Positions 1 to 11,787 are shown, numbered from the stretch's first letter. The stretch is 64,000 nucleotides of DNA from Shinisaurus crocodilurus (GCA_021292165.1 CM037880.1:207602255-207666254), one strand, 5' to 3'. Notes: generated from the letters alone by a model not told the origin. A program made the numbers and translations.

Positions 1-180
1 CTGAGTTGAAATGGAGATAACATGTAAACGTAAATACAAATAGGAGGTGTTAGCCTAAAGGGATTAACACATGCCCAGCAGGGAATCAGATTGCAGGCTA
101 TGTCAGTATTCAGAGACATGATGAATTTATGGATTAAAGAAAAGCATGAGGTAGACAGGAGGGAATATTGCAAGAAATAT

Positions 181-182
<2 letters not shown>

Positions 183-213
<31 letters not shown>
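183..213. repeat. (TA)n microsatellite
   Basis: About 15 uninterrupted TA dinucleotides. It is a simple repeat with no associated gene. Confidence 0.95.
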
Positions 214-217
<4 letters not shown>

Positions 218-520
218 TCTAACTAAGGGGGAAACACAATAGAACAATAGGGGGATTCGTGTAGGGCACATCAAGAGTGACTTGCTCACTAGAGGGGACC
301 CCTCCACTCTCCATAGGACAAACAGGGAGGAAAAGGGTATAAGAATTGAGGGTTTTGGAATGGAAGGTAGCTCACAGCTCACCTTTGCCTACACGAGAGT
401 TGCTGTCAGAGTCTACTGAGCAGGATGAATGACAGGGACAGTTATGTGCCTTGGGGTCTCTGAACTTTCTTTCTCTCTTTGTAGCATGAGGTCTAGTCTC
501 CAATCTTATTGCTATAATAA

Positions 521-757
521 GCCAGTGTGGCATAGTGGTGAGAGTGTTGGACTGGGACTCGAGAGATCCGAGTTCTAGTCCCTGCTCAGCCATGAAGCGC
601 ACTGCGTGACTTTGGGCCAGTCACTGCCTCTCAGCCTAACCTACCTCACAGGGTTGGTGTGAGGATAAAATGGAGAGAAGGAGGAGGATTATGTAAGCCG
701 CCTTGGGTTTCTTTGCAGGAAAAAAGACGGGGTATAAATATAATAAATAAATAAATA
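521..757 (+). mobile_element. Sauria-type tRNA-derived SINE
   Basis: The head reads like a tRNA gene: a box A-like stretch (GCATAGTGGTGAGAGTG) and a degenerate box B (GAGTTCTAGTCCC). The body has the typical squamate sequence around GGCCAGTCACTGCCTCTCAGCC, CTACCTCACAGGGTTG and TAAGCCGCCTTGGG, and the tail is ATAAATAAATAAATA. The family assignment is from memory of Sauria SINEs. It is near full length and non-coding. Minus-strand relatives lie at about 27490, 56015 and 63115. Confidence 0.85.
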
Positions 758-3600
758 TACCATAGGTTTATTAGGTTAAGGCTTCAATCTCTTAGAATTA
801 CAGGGTATGAGTGTGAATGGCGAATTGATGCCTTGCCATTTAATGCTTGTATTGTGAATATAAGAGACTATATTAAGGAATCTGTATCTGTTCTATCTTT
901 CATCTAATAAATGTATTCTTGTATCTTCTAAGTGTGTCTGTCTGTTTTAGTATAGAGATAAGTAGGGAACCTTACACTCTCAAGCAACACATGTTAGACT
1001 CCAGCCAAAGATCCCTGCACCTCTCAGGGTAGCGTGGGGCTGGCACATCTGCACAACTGGGGGGAAGCAACTCCGACACTATCCAATTGTAACAGCTTCC
1101 ACTTTAAGAATGTAAGAAGAGGCCTGCTGGGTCAGACCAGAAGTCCACCTAGACAAGGATTCCATTTCCTAACCAAATGCTTCTGGGAAACTTAAAAACC
1201 TGGCATGAAGGCAGTTGTCACTACTTCTGTCACTACTTTTGCCATGAACACTTGTTCACACACCCACTCAAACACATATATACATTGGTAGCAATTAACA
1301 CAAGTCTAAAGGGGCATTTAACCAGAGGTGTGATGCGCACACAGAAAATGTATACCCTGTGCTCTAACAAATGGGGAATAGTTACTTCTAAAATGAGGCA
1401 AAAAGGTCAAACACTTGGAAAGCCCAAAAGTATAGGTTTTATTTTTTACAGATTTTGTTCTCAACACACAATGCACACTCATTACAGAAGAGAAAGACAG
1501 CCTGGTTAGTATACCAACCCAAATATACTAGTTATAATAGGCCTACCTAACAGACAGACAAAGATTATTAGGAAAATTAGCATATGCCAAATAGGGAGTG
1601 GATGATGGCACCATGAAAATGACTTAAGGATGGGTGATGCTGGAAATTCAATTTAGTTTAACTTGACAGAATTCCACAGCTTTTCCAATCTGGCAAGCGG
1701 TGGTGGACTGCATCAGATTTTTCCCACCCAGAGTCCGTGAGCAATTTGCGCATTTTTTTAAAAAAAAATGGTCTTGAAATTTGCACTAATTGTAATTTGC
1801 ACAAATTGCATTTTTTAAAAAAAAAGAAAAGAAAAGGGGGGTCTTCTGCAAGTGCACACCTGCACACTTGTAGGGGTCCAAAATGAAAAGCCTTACCTCA
1901 TCAATATCCTGGGAAGTGTCTCCTGTCAAAGTGAAGGAGGCACCATCCAGGAGCATTGAGAAAACAAGGCTTCAAATAAGTGAAATTGTTGCTTTGCTTT
2001 CCCTGACAGTTGTCAAAAGGCAAGCTGTCAAGTGAAAGCAAAGCCATGAATGGATCTTTACTCATGAAAGGGGATGGCCAGTAGATCACCCCCTTCATGA
2101 AAAGATCCTCTAGTTTTTATATGTAGACCTGACAGTTCTCAGTGTTTTGCACCTTTTGCACCCTTTCCTGAGCTGTCAAAACTCTGGCTTCCTTTTAAAA
2201 TGGGGTTTTTGACAGGGCTAAGCAGGGGTTTTTTTTTCACAAGGACATATGCATATACAAGGTGGTTCAATAGGAAACTGGGGAACTCGGCTCCTAAAAA
2301 CATGGGATACGGGCCAGAGTGGACCAGAGAATCATGCTAGGAAAGAGTCAAGAAGAAAAATACTAGAAGCAAATACTAGAAGCCAATGTTCTTCTTGTAG
2401 CGTAGACCCACAATTGTGAGGGATGGCCAAGCAGAAAGAATGAACAACTCCTGACTGTACTCCAGAACAATAATGGGGTCCAAGGCAAAGGGCCAAAGCA
2501 AAAGCTGGACCCAGGATGGATCAAAATAAGGGAACAATAAGTTGGCTCTATGGAATGAAAAGAAAGCACAGTGAGGTTCCTGGCCACAGGCAACCAGCCC
2601 AAGTAAACTTCAGACATCCTAGTATTCAGGAAATAGCATGGCCCTGCTACTGTGTGAAATAGCTAACAATACTGCTGTAGCTGATGAGGACAGTCCAGGA
2701 GATTCTGCCTGGGAACAGAGCAGTGCAGGCCAGCACAGCCTCATCAAATGTTGTTCTTGATCATTCCCATCATTCATACAGCAAGATGGCTGATTTTTGT
2801 GCAGCAGTTGGGCCATGCTGTCTCTCAGTCTCATGTTTGTGGCATGGCAAAGAAGAAATATAGATTGGGTCTCTCATCCATCATTACTCAGCGACCTGAC
2901 ACTTTCAGTAGGGGACTGACTATAAATCTAAATAAATAAAACAAATATTCATGGATGTTCCTTTAGTGATACTATATGTGCTTTATCGTGAACCTGACAT
3001 GCTTTTGCACACAATCTGATCATGCAAAAATTCTGAATTTTGGGGTGCCAATGTACAACCAGCTCTTGACAATTCTGTCCCACTCTACACTAAGTAATTT
3101 TGAGAAGGAACAAGCCAAAATATATTGCAGGATTAAATCCAAAATTCTTAAATTTTGACACTATTTATTCACTGACATCATTTTAATGTAGACTCTCCAA
3201 TAGTCTTGGGTACTGATGCATTGGAGCTCACTGTGGGGTGCTCAGTTTAGGGACAACTGAAGTCTGCTATAATCTGTTTTTTTGTATGTGGTTTTTTTTA
3301 ACCTTCATATCTTGTTGCCAAGCTGACTGCAGGAAAACAGACCTTGATTTCCTTAACAGTTCATCTGCTCTATTTGCATTCATAAATTTCCTATACGAGA
3401 CATCACAAATTGCTTGCACAAGCTGCAGTCTTGAATTCATACTGAGTAAAATAAAATAAGTAATTTTCTTTCTAGCAGCAATGATGTTGTCAATGGAGAG
3501 CCCTTCATACTCAGTAGAACAAAAAAAAAAGTCCTGTCCCGTCCCCCCGTCTCCCGTTTCTATCAGCAATTATATTGTCAGTGGAAGATCCTTCACTCCG
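758..3600. other. no gene recognised
   Basis: The short open frames here look like chance. Bases 1106-1152 (GTAAGAAGAGGCCTGCTGGG) are the inverted 3' tail of the LINE family described at 9715. At 2052-2108 two arms of about 20 bp (GGATCTTTACTCATGAAAG and its complement) could pair around a short loop. Segments near 3476-3520 and 3561-3604 are imperfect direct repeats of each other. The rest is unique-looking. Confidence 0.5.
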
Positions 3601-3649
3601 GTAGCTGTTTAACATTTGGGATGAAGGGATGGATGAGGAGAGTGTTAAA

Positions 3650-4190
3650 AATCTCAGGGCTCTTCACACACTCTATTCTGTGCTGCTCAGGCTGCATCTA
3701 GAGTGTTGTATTCAGTTCTGAGCAGCCACATTTTAAGGACATTGAGAGGTGGGTTCAGAGGAGTGCAGACCAGGATACTGAGGGGTCTGAAAATGAAGTC
3801 CTATGAAAAACAATTGAAGGAGAAGATCAAGGGGAGACGCGAGAGATGCCTTCAAATATCTAAAGGGCCGTTATGCAGAAGATGGGGAAGACTTGTTCTC
3901 TGTTGCTCCAGAGGGCAGGGCAGGGCAGGACTACAACCAATGGATGGAACTAGCAAGGAAGTAGATTTTGGCTAAACATTAAGAGAAACTTGCTAATGGC
4001 AAGAGCTGTTTGACAATATGGAACAGACTGCCTCAGAAGGTTCACTAGGGTTCTTTAAGAAGAGGCTGGATGGCCACCTGTCAGGGATGCTGTACTTGTA
4101 TCTTGCATTTTAGTTGCTGCATTGGGCAGTGGGTTGGGCTAGATGACCTCCAGGACTTCCAAAAGTCCTTTCCATTACATTGTAATTCTG
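3650..4190 (+). mobile_element. CR1-like LINE 3' fragment
   Basis: With frameshifts tolerated, the plus strand decodes to the degenerate C-terminal part of a CR1-type reverse transcriptase ORF (a block like LNIKRNLLMARA, then EEAGWPP) followed by the tail TGGGTTGGGCTAGATGACCTCC. The frame is broken many times. It is a 5'-truncated dead copy, similar to the copy at 54460-54830. Confidence 0.65.
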
Positions 4191-4411
4191 AATCTCATGA
4201 GTTCCTGGATTCACTGTCTTGGCCCACATGGTTTTGCTTTCCATTGGGGCAGTGCTTCTTTGAGATTTGCAGGCAAAGGAGTGCTTTGGGGTGGTTCATA
4301 ATATTCCTGAAAGCAGCCTTATTTGTGAGGGTGGTTGCTTTTTTTCACACCTCTTGGCAGTTATTGTTCCTCCAATGTACTTCAGTTTGGATGCCATTTG
4401 TTTCTGTAAGG

Positions 4412-4921
4412 CAGGAGTGCACAAGCAACAGCTCATGGGATACAGGTGCCCTCCAAGCCCTCCATCCACTGATGCTGAAAATACTGTGGCAGCACTGTTG
4501 CCGCCACGACCACTGCTTACCACTGCTAACGGTGGCAGTTAAGCAGTGGGTGTGTCTTTGGTCACTGGAGTGGGGAGGAGTCTTACCTTCTCCCTCCCAC
4601 AGTGACCCAGAAGCAGCTGACATTGCTAGGAGGGGAGGGCTTATGACTCCCCTCCCGCCACCAACCCAAATCATCCAGCCTAGCTGCTTCTGTGCCACTA
4701 CGGGTTGAATGAAAGCAGCAGTATTCATTGGGGCACCGGGGGGGAGGGGGGAGATTTTAGTCTCTGCCCCTTCCTAGTGACCCCACAGGGTCACTTTAGG
4801 GGTGTTCATCCCCCACCACCACCCCAGTGTGCATGTGTATACATCCCGCAGAACACATATGTGCAACCTCCCCAAAACACTGGAAGTGGCCCTCTGGGTC
4901 CAAAAATATTGTGCGCCACTG
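4412..4921. mobile_element. hAT-like non-autonomous element
   Basis: The ends form an imperfect inverted repeat: CAGGAGTGCACAA on the left and TTGTGCGCCACTG on the right. The internal sequence is non-coding and G/C-rich in places. The flanks give no clean 8-bp duplication, so the copy is old or its edges are eroded. Confidence 0.5.
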
Positions 4922-6429
4922 TTCTAAGTTTAGGGATGCTTTCTCCTTCACTATGTTACCCCAGCCAGTCAGGGAACAGCTGGTATTTCTAGTGACATAG
5001 TACTATGCAGCTAATCAGATCTGACACCATGATGATGGCATTTCTGGGACAAACAAGCCAAGTGGGAGTGAGGGCAATGTTCCCTAGATCAGCATTGCCC
5101 TAACTCTGAATAGGTGAAACCTCCCCCCCCCCCCCTTTAGAGCAACCCCTGGAAAATCACCAAGGAAGGCTAGTTCTCAGCACTGTTTTGTATTGTTGCA
5201 AAAAGCACATGCAAACTGTTCTCACCCCTTACTTTCCAAACATAGTTCCTCTGTGTTTCCAGCATGGGACCTCATTGACTACATATCACATGAATGTCAC
5301 TGCCAGCATGGAGGCCTTGAAAGCAGCATCAACTGTGGCATTCCTTGAATGGTTGGCAAAAGCATACAGATGAACAGTGCACACACACCTTTTTTTAAAA
5401 GAGTACGTACATTTTTAGAGTGAACATGAGATACAAGAACATGAGATAACACAATGTCGATGAAGGATATAGAGCTCTAAGGAAATTGTAATGCCACTAG
5501 TTGTTGTTTGTGTCTGACTTGTGGCTCAAATCTAAACCTGGCTTAGGACCAATCTAAGCCTGTGTCATTGGAGGGAGAGGGTGGAATCCAGGAAGGAAGA
5601 CTCCATTTAGAAGTGAGTCCTCAAGTTCAAATAAATTGACAGACAGTGCTTCAGGCTCCATTCTTACCTAGGAGTAAGCCTCACTGAACACAATGGACAG
5701 ACTTCTGGGTGGACATGAATAGGACTGCACTATTAAAAGTTGGGGTGGGTGGGTGGGTGACATCACATTTTCCTTTGAATGCTTCAGAATATAGTGAGAA
5801 TAAAACCAACTAACATCTGATGTTCATTTGTTCTGCTTGATGGCAGAGCAGCTCAACAACAATTTGCAAACTCTTTCTACAGTGATATTTATGTTTATTT
5901 TTTGTAGAACTCTCCTGGCACTGCTTGCCAAGGTAGCTTTGAAAAATGCAAATGCTACTTTGCTAAGTAATTAACTGTGTTTAATTCCGCACAGTCCATG
6001 AATCTATCAAGTGCCCAGAATAGCAGAGAGGAAAGTCTACATTATCAATTTGCAATAGAGCAACTACAGTGGCATAAAAAACACATATCAGTAAAAAGAA
6101 ATACAACTTTTGCAGCTGACATCTTAATTTGCTTTTTATTAATCCAATGTTTAATGCAACAAAGGAAAGGCCTTATCTGAAATGCACTAAAAAGAAGCAA
6201 TTCAAGACTCTCAGTCATGCCCTGCAAGAAATACACACACCCTTAAAAATTGGATGCCTTAATTCTGCTTCAACAGTTATATTCTGCAGTTGTACTTAAT
6301 TAAGTAATGAAAGATGAAATCACTTCTAGTGGCAATTAAGAAAACTAAATCTTGTTCTTTCATTCTCAACACACTTCTCGATATTATGGCAGGTACGGGT
6401 GGAATAGCATCTCTGGGTGGAATTGAGAT
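4922..6429. other. no gene recognised; small MITE remnant
   Basis: A poly-C run lies at about 5130. Bases 5650-5735 resemble a very common squamate MITE (ACCTAGGAGTAAGCCTCACTGA ... GGACTGCA) related to the PIF/Harbinger-like copies at 28425 and 39704. (GGGT)n occurs near 5745. Bases 5930-6235 look unique and A/T-rich; they could be unannotated conserved non-coding DNA, but nothing in the sequence proves it. Confidence 0.4.
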
Positions 6430-6497
6430 TTATTTATTTATTTGAATCATTTTTATGCAGGTTGTCAGCCAAAAAGGCTCCCAGAGCAGCTTACATA
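6430..6497 (-). mobile_element. old LINE tail, left part, split by Helitron
   Basis: The (TTTA)n stretch followed by CCCAGAGCAGCTTACATA is an inverted LINE/SINE-type 3' end. It resumes after the Helitron at 8113 with TAATCAATAAAACAAGGCAG and CCCTGCCCACAGGCTTACAAT, so the two pieces were once contiguous. Confidence 0.6.
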
Positions 6498-8112
6498 TCT
6501 ACTATATAAATGTGAAAGAATGTCCGTCCGTATGTCCGTACGTATGTATGTATGTCATAGGCTCCTACACGGTTGGATGGATCCGCCCCAAACTTGGCTC
6601 GCATACTCTCCATCACCCAAGGACAAAGACTGGCAGGTTCAAATCTCCAAAAAACCCTCGCCGCGCCTGTACGGCCCAAAATAGATGAGAGCCAATGTCG
6701 TCACTTGGAATGCACGCATGGGCCATTCAGGAGTGGTTATGCAAATTGCTCCACCGACATATAGAATGTTGGTATGAACTGCCACAGGGGCCCAATAAAG
6801 AGCGGATATGCAAATCTCTCCTACGTCCTAACAGAATGTTCATATGAACTGCAGCTGGGGCCTACCCGGGGGGGTGGGAATTTCGAACAAATATTGCCTA
6901 TAGGAAAATGACGACCCATGCAACGCCATTGTGTAGTCCGGGGGGGGCAGGGATTTCATTGTATGGTCCAGGGAGGGCAGCAGGAAATTCATTGTTGTGT
7001 GCTCCCAGGGGGGGGGGGGAAGCAGGGATTTCATTGTATGGTCCTGGGGTGGGGGGCAGCAGGGAATTCATTGTTGTGTTGTCCCGGGGGGGGGAGCAGG
7101 GATTTCATTGTGTAGTACCGGGGGGAAAAGGGAATTCATTGTTGTGTAGTCCTGGGGGGGAGCAGGGATTTCATTGCGTAGTACGGGGGGGGGGAAGCAG
7201 GGATTTCATTGTGTGGTCCGGGGGGGGGGACAGGGAATTTATTGTTGCATAGTCCCGGCAGGGATTTCATTGTGTAGTGCCGGGGATGGGTGGACAACCA
7301 ACAGGGAATTCATTGTTGCATAGTCCCGGGGGAGAGGGAAGCAGGGATTTCATTGTGTAGTACCGGGGGGGTGGGTGGGAAACAGGGAATTCATTGTTGC
7401 ATAGTCCCGAGGGGGAGCAGGGATTTCACTGTGTAGTCCCAGGGGAAAGGGAGCAGGGATTTCATTGTATAGGCCGGGGGGGGAGCAGGGATTTCATTGT
7501 GTAGTCCCGGAGGAGCTGGGATTTCATTGTTGTGTGGTCCCGGGATTTCATTGTGTAGTACCGGGGGGGGGGCAGGGAATTCATTGTTGCATAGTCCCGA
7601 AGGGGAGCAGGGATTTCACTGTGTAGTCCCAGGGGAAAAGGAGCAGGGATTTCATTGTATAGGCTGGCGGGGGGGAGCAGGGATTTCATTGTGTAGTCCA
7701 GGGGGAGCTGGGATTCCATTGTTGTGTGGTCCCGGGAGGGGGAGCAGGGATTTCATTGTGTGGTCCCAGGGGAGGGGAACAGGGATTTGATTGTGTAGTC
7801 CCGGAGGACGACGACAGGGATTTCATAGTGTAGTCCTGGGGGGAGGGGGACACAGTGATTTCATTGTGTGGTCCCGGGGGGGGGGGGAGCAGGGATTTCA
7901 TTGTGAAGTCCCAGGAGGGGGAAGCAGGGATTTCATTGTGTAGTTCCGGGGGTAGCAGGTAGTCCCGGGGGAGCTGGGATTTCATTATGTAGTCCCAGGG
8001 GACCTTACCTATGGAGGGATTCAAAACAGCGGACAGCTACCTTAAGGAATTTCGAACAAATGGTGCCTATAGGAAAATGACGACCCGTGCAACACCGGGT
8101 AAAAAAAGCTAG
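6498..8112 (+). mobile_element. non-autonomous Helitron
   Basis: The 5' end is TCTACTATATAAATGTG, directly after an A. The 3' end has a short GC hairpin (ACCCG TGCAACA CCGGGT), then AAAAAAAGCTAG, directly before a T. These are the diagnostic Helitron features: 5' TC, 3' hairpin plus CTRR, insertion between A and T, and no target duplication. The flanks join into one older repeat (CTTACATA/TAATCAATAAAAC), which confirms both ends. There is no Rep/helicase ORF, so it is non-autonomous. Most of its 1615 bp is the minisatellite at 6935-8000. Confidence 0.85.
6935..8000 (+). repeat. G-rich minisatellite, about 30 units
   Basis: The unit is about 33 bp: CAGGGATTTCATTGTGTAGT followed by CCC(G)n, with G runs of 5-14. 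Variants include CAGGGAATTCATTGTTGCATAG. By eye there are about 30 units. A four- to five-unit block at 7384-7545 recurs almost exactly at 7574-7738, giving a higher-order period of about 190 bp. The array stays open in several frames on both strands because the unit lacks stops; that is not evidence of coding. Confidence 0.9.
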
Positions 8113-8200
8113 TAATCAATAAAACAAGGCAGTCCCTGCCCACAGGCTTACAATCCAAAAAGACATGACACACAAGGAAAAAGGAATGGGGAGGGAAGAA
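8113..8200 (-). mobile_element. old LINE tail, right part
   Basis: Continuation of the repeat interrupted by the Helitron (CAGTCCCTGCCCACAGGCTT). See 6430-6497. Confidence 0.55.
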
Positions 8201-8424
8201 GAGGGGGGAAATAATCAACTCTTCCGGCAGGGCTGGTGGAATGGCCCTGCGCTCCCTCTCATCTCCCTCCACGAGCGCCCACTGGAATTACGCCTAGGCT
8301 TTACCCCATAATATTAAATCACCATTATCTAAAGATCCCATGTTTGGAAACAGGCATGGGAGTATAGGCATAAGATGCTTCAGTATGTTTGGAATTTGGC
8401 CAGCTTTGTGACCCTGAAGACAAG

Positions 8425-9150
8425 GGAGGCTGCTGGGGCAGTTTATCCACTCTGGGTTGTAGTCTGAGTTTTTAAGGAGCTATCCATGGTGCTGAAACTA
8501 GGTTGGGAATAGGGTTTGGCACCATGGATAGCTCCTTTAAAGTTCATACTAAAACCCAGGGTGTAGTGGTGGGGCCGAGCCTGGAGTCGGCTGGAGGCTC
8601 GCTCCGGGCTCGGCCCCCCGCAACCGACGGCGGCCCAATCTCGCTCTTCAGAGTGGTGCGGAGCATTCTCCGCGCCGCTCGCACTACTCAAGCTGCCGCC
8701 AGAGAAACCCCCCACACACAGCCCCCCTGCCGCTGCTGCCGGACCCCTCCACCCCCATCCACTGCCGCCAGGACCCCCCGCCACCTACTGCTCTGGCGTG
8801 CTGGACCCCCCCGTGCTCTGTTTTGGCGGGAGGAACCAGGGCAACGGCTTAAACAGCCCTGTTGCCCTGGTTTCCCGCGCCAAAAACAGAGCGCGGGGGT
8901 CCAGCACGACGGAGCAGGGTCCCGTCGCGTCACTTCCTCCGTGCCAGAAGTGACGCGACGGGACCAGCGGACGGGGAGGCAGGCTCTCCGCAGAGCCAGA
9001 GAGCCTGCAGGTAAGCCCACGCAGGTGGCCGAGTAGCCCGGCGGACATGAGTTCGGGCCTTGCTCCTGTCTGCTGGGCTACTCGGGTACATCCCTACCGG
9101 GGTGGATAAACCGCCCCACTGACATTGGAGCCACCAGCCTCCACTGCCTG
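8425..9150. mobile_element. palindromic MITE interrupted by a GC-rich element
   Basis: The left end (GGAGGCTGCTGGGGCAGTTTATCCAC) and right end (GTGGATAAACCGCCCC ... CCACCAGCCTCC) are inverted copies. An inner hairpin pairs AAGGAGCTATCCATGGTG with CACCATGGATAGCTCCTTT. Relatives include 27654-27848. The insertion at 8564-9096 splits the right arm, separating AAAACCCAGGGTG from GGGTGGATAAACC. Confidence 0.7.
8564..9096. mobile_element. GC-rich hAT-like element with foldback interior
   Basis: The ends are TAGTGGTGGGGCC and TACATCCCTA (complement TAGGGATGTA). The flanks CCAGGGTG and CCGGGGTG match at 7 of 8 bases, as expected for hAT target duplications. Inside, 8788-8917 folds back on itself through arms of about 57 bp, and 8918-8965 has perfect 19-bp arms (GGTCCCGTCGCGTCACTTC) around a 10-bp loop. 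It is CpG-dense but has no credible gene. A shorter relative in the opposite orientation sits at 9964-10280. Confidence 0.7.
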
Positions 9151-9714
9151 AAGAGGTGCTTGATCAGCTTTCTCATTGAAATTCTTTGCCACGGAGTTTG
9201 AGTTTAAGGCTAAACCCTGTACACCAGAAGTGTTGAACCTTGTTCAGCCCAAAGACTGAATTCCGTTTTGGAGAAGCTCTTGGGGGCCAAAGTCAAAAGT
9301 GGGTGAGGCCAAAAGCAAAAGGAATGGGACAAAATACCAGGATATTTTAGCTTAAAGCTCTTATATTACAAGTATATGTGCTGATTTTGTACCTGCATGG
9401 TCAATGTTCATCAGAGCAGCAGCAACATCTGTTCTTGACCGGAGGTGCTAGTCTGATTTGTAATGGGAAGGATTTCCAGAGAGTGGATCTGGAACACTAA
9501 CACTAAGGGACCTATTCCAAACCATCAAGGATTGGGCCTCCAATATCCTAGGTACCACCAGGAAAGTATCTCCTGATGAGTGCAGTGTCCATACAAGCAG
9601 ATTGAGGGTCAGGAAGTCTCTTTGATACCCTGAGTTGTTAGGACTTTATAGGCAAGTACCAAAACCTGATACCTGGCCCAGTAGCATTTGGTTATATGGT
9701 GCAATTTCCAGGTT
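9151..9714. other. no gene; repeat-like fragments
   Basis: Bases 9225-9330 resemble one end of a hAT-like element (CAGAAGTGTTGAACCTTGTT). Bases 9480-9690 contain degenerate LINE-like sequence (GTTAGGACTTTATAGGCAAG). No coding potential is seen. Confidence 0.4.
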
Positions 9715-11032
9715 TCCTGATGACACCAGATTATTTAGGGCGGTTAAAATAAAAAGGGACTGTGAGGGGCTCCAAAAGGATCTCTCTGAACTGGGAGAAT
9801 GGACATCAAAATTGCAAATGCGGGTAAGCAAGTGTAAAGTGATGCACATTGGGGCAAAAAAATCCCAACTTCAAGTATAAACTCATGGGATCTGAACTAG
9901 CAGTGACTGACCAAGAAAGAGAATTTGGGGCTGTGGTGGACAGCTTGATGAAAATGTTGACCTTAGAGTTGTCCTGTATTGCCTCGTGGGGCGTAGCAGG
10001 CTGAAATCGGCCCTGCTCACGCTCGCGTGGGGCTCGCACAGGCCTACCTTGCTCCGGCGGTGGCTCGCCTCTCTGCGGCGAGCCGCCTGCACCGCCCACG
10101 CTGGGCCCAACGGGACCCTACGCCGGCACGCTGGACCCCCCGCATTACGTTTTTTGTGGGGAAACCAGGGCAACAGGGCTTAAACAGAAGCTGCTCAGAA
10201 GAATGAGGCGAGGCGCCACTGCCGTGGAGAGTCTAGGCGGCAGCGAGGCGGCCCCCTGCACAGGTTCGTGCCCACCACTAGTTGACCCAGTGTGCGGCAC
10301 TATGAAAAAGGTAAATTCCTTGTTAGGCATAATTAGGATAGAAATTGAAACTGCCAGGATCATCCTCCCCTTATACAAAACTTTGGTGTAACCACACTTA
10401 GAAAGTATTCTAAGTTCTGGTCACTGGCACTGCACCTAAAAAGGACATTATAGAGTTGCAAAAAGTTCAGAAAAGGGGAACTAACATGATCAAGGGGCTG
10501 GAGCAACTCCACTATGAGGAAATATTGCAACAGCTAGGATTGTTTAGCTTAGCAAAAAGGCAAGTAAGGGGACACATGATAGCGGTGTACAAAATCATGC
10601 ATGGTGTGGAGAAAGTGGATAGGGAGACATTTTTCTTCCTCTCTCATAATACTAGAACCTGGGGTCATCCCATGAAGCTGACTGGTGGGAGATAAAAGGA
10701 AACAGTTCTTCACACCACACGTGGGTACCATGGAATTCACTTTTACAAGATGTAGTAATAGCCACTACTTTGTATGGATTTAAAAGGGGATTGGACAAAT
10801 TCATGTAGGAGAAGGTTATCAATTACTACTAGTCCTGATGGCTACATGCTACCTCCAGTATCTGTGGCAATATGCCTATGTACTCCAGTTGATGGGGAAC
10901 ATGAGCGGGAAGGTGCTGCTGCACTCATATCTTGCTTGTGGGATCCTGTGTGCAGCTGGTTGGCCACTGTGTGAACAGAACGCTGGACTAGATGGACCCT
11001 TGTTCTGATCCAGCTTGGCTCTTCTTATTTTT
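9715..11032 (+). mobile_element. CR1/L2-group LINE, RT C-terminal part and 3' UTR (family X)
   Basis: The translation shows the end of a non-LTR reverse transcriptase: PDDTRLF (the catalytic DD region), LQMRVSKCKVMHIGAKK, then after an interruption KKVNSLLGII, EKVQKRGTNMIKGLEQ-like and LGLFSLAKRQVRG, followed by CHNTRTWGHPMKL-like sequence. The 3' UTR contains GATGGGGAACATGAGCGGGA and ends near CTGATCCAGCTTGGCTCTTC. It is 5'-truncated with several stops and a hAT-like insertion at 9964-10280. It belongs with the jockey/CR1/L2 group of LINEs; the exact clade is not assigned. Copies of the same 3' end occur at 1106, 44755, 46150, 46895 and 53477. Confidence 0.8.
9964..10280. mobile_element. GC-rich hAT-like element inside a LINE
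   Basis: The right end is CCACCACTA, the complement of the left end of the element at 8564. The core GGAAACCAGGGCAACAGGGC and GCTGGACCCCCC are shared with that element. The flanks GTTGACCT and GTTGACCC match at 7 of 8 bases and interrupt the LINE reading frame exactly where GTTGACCCAGTGTG should be continuous. It is non-coding. Confidence 0.7.
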
Positions 11033-11787
11033 TTATAATTAACCCTCAAGAAAGTGTTAGATCTAAAGTAGGTCAAATGCTAAGCATTAATCTTTAGGCA
11101 CTAGCAAAGCTTGTGAGTCCATTTCCCTAAGGTTTACATACTGTTATCCAGTATTTAATAAATGGGAGCCGCTTAGCTCGTCCAGATCTGTCGCATCAAG
11201 CAAACCTCCACATGATAAATTATGCACGAATTTCTGATATAGGAAATCCCCCATCTTTTTGTTTTGCTGCTGATTTTGACATTGTGTATATTATGGTGAA
11301 TAATATGAAAGGTGTGACTGTGTATGATGCTCCAGCATTAACTTTAATCTTGGGAGCTTGCCTTTGGAGTGAGGAACAGGTGGTCAACAGCATGCGCACT
11401 GCTCAATGAAGATTGTACCAATTTGTTTCACCTACTTCATGATGAAGTCAACCCATTTACAAGCATGAGATTTCAGGGGGGTGAAAAACTAGTGTTGCCT
11501 TATGGATACATTAGAAGTTAAATCTCTCTCTTTGAATTTTAAGCCACATTCTGTATGCTTGCTAGTTTTTATTTTATTCCACTTCTTCCAAAAAGATGGG
11601 ACTTTTCATTATTAACAGTTCATTAGATATTTTTTTTCCATTTTCCAATATATTACAAGCAGTAAAACCTCCCCACCCCCACCCCCACTTCCCTTTAGGT
11701 TTCCTCCTCCCTTCTTCATAATATGAAGGTCATATCATCCTGTATTTAAAGAGTAAAGGTTTATAAGGCTGCAATCATATGGGGATA
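11033..11787. other. no gene recognised
   Basis: A/T-rich, unique-looking DNA with a short C/A-rich run at 11670-11690. One chance-length open frame at 11212-11409 has no recognisable domain. Confidence 0.4.

Noticed and set aside
4070..4708. A 212-codon cysteine-rich protein
   Set aside because: The frame runs from a CR1 tail into a hAT-like element, with no start context, splice sites or domain.
6908..8024. Open frames of 65-114 codons on both strands encoding repeats like GISLCSPGGA or MKSLLPPP
   Set aside because: They arise from the minisatellite unit lacking stop codons. Frames overlap on both strands and have no splice or promoter context.
8443..9048. Apparent 177-codon and 110-codon proteins in CpG-rich DNA
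   Set aside because: They span the boundary of a hAT-like foldback element, and the palindromic DNA gives mirror frames on both strands.
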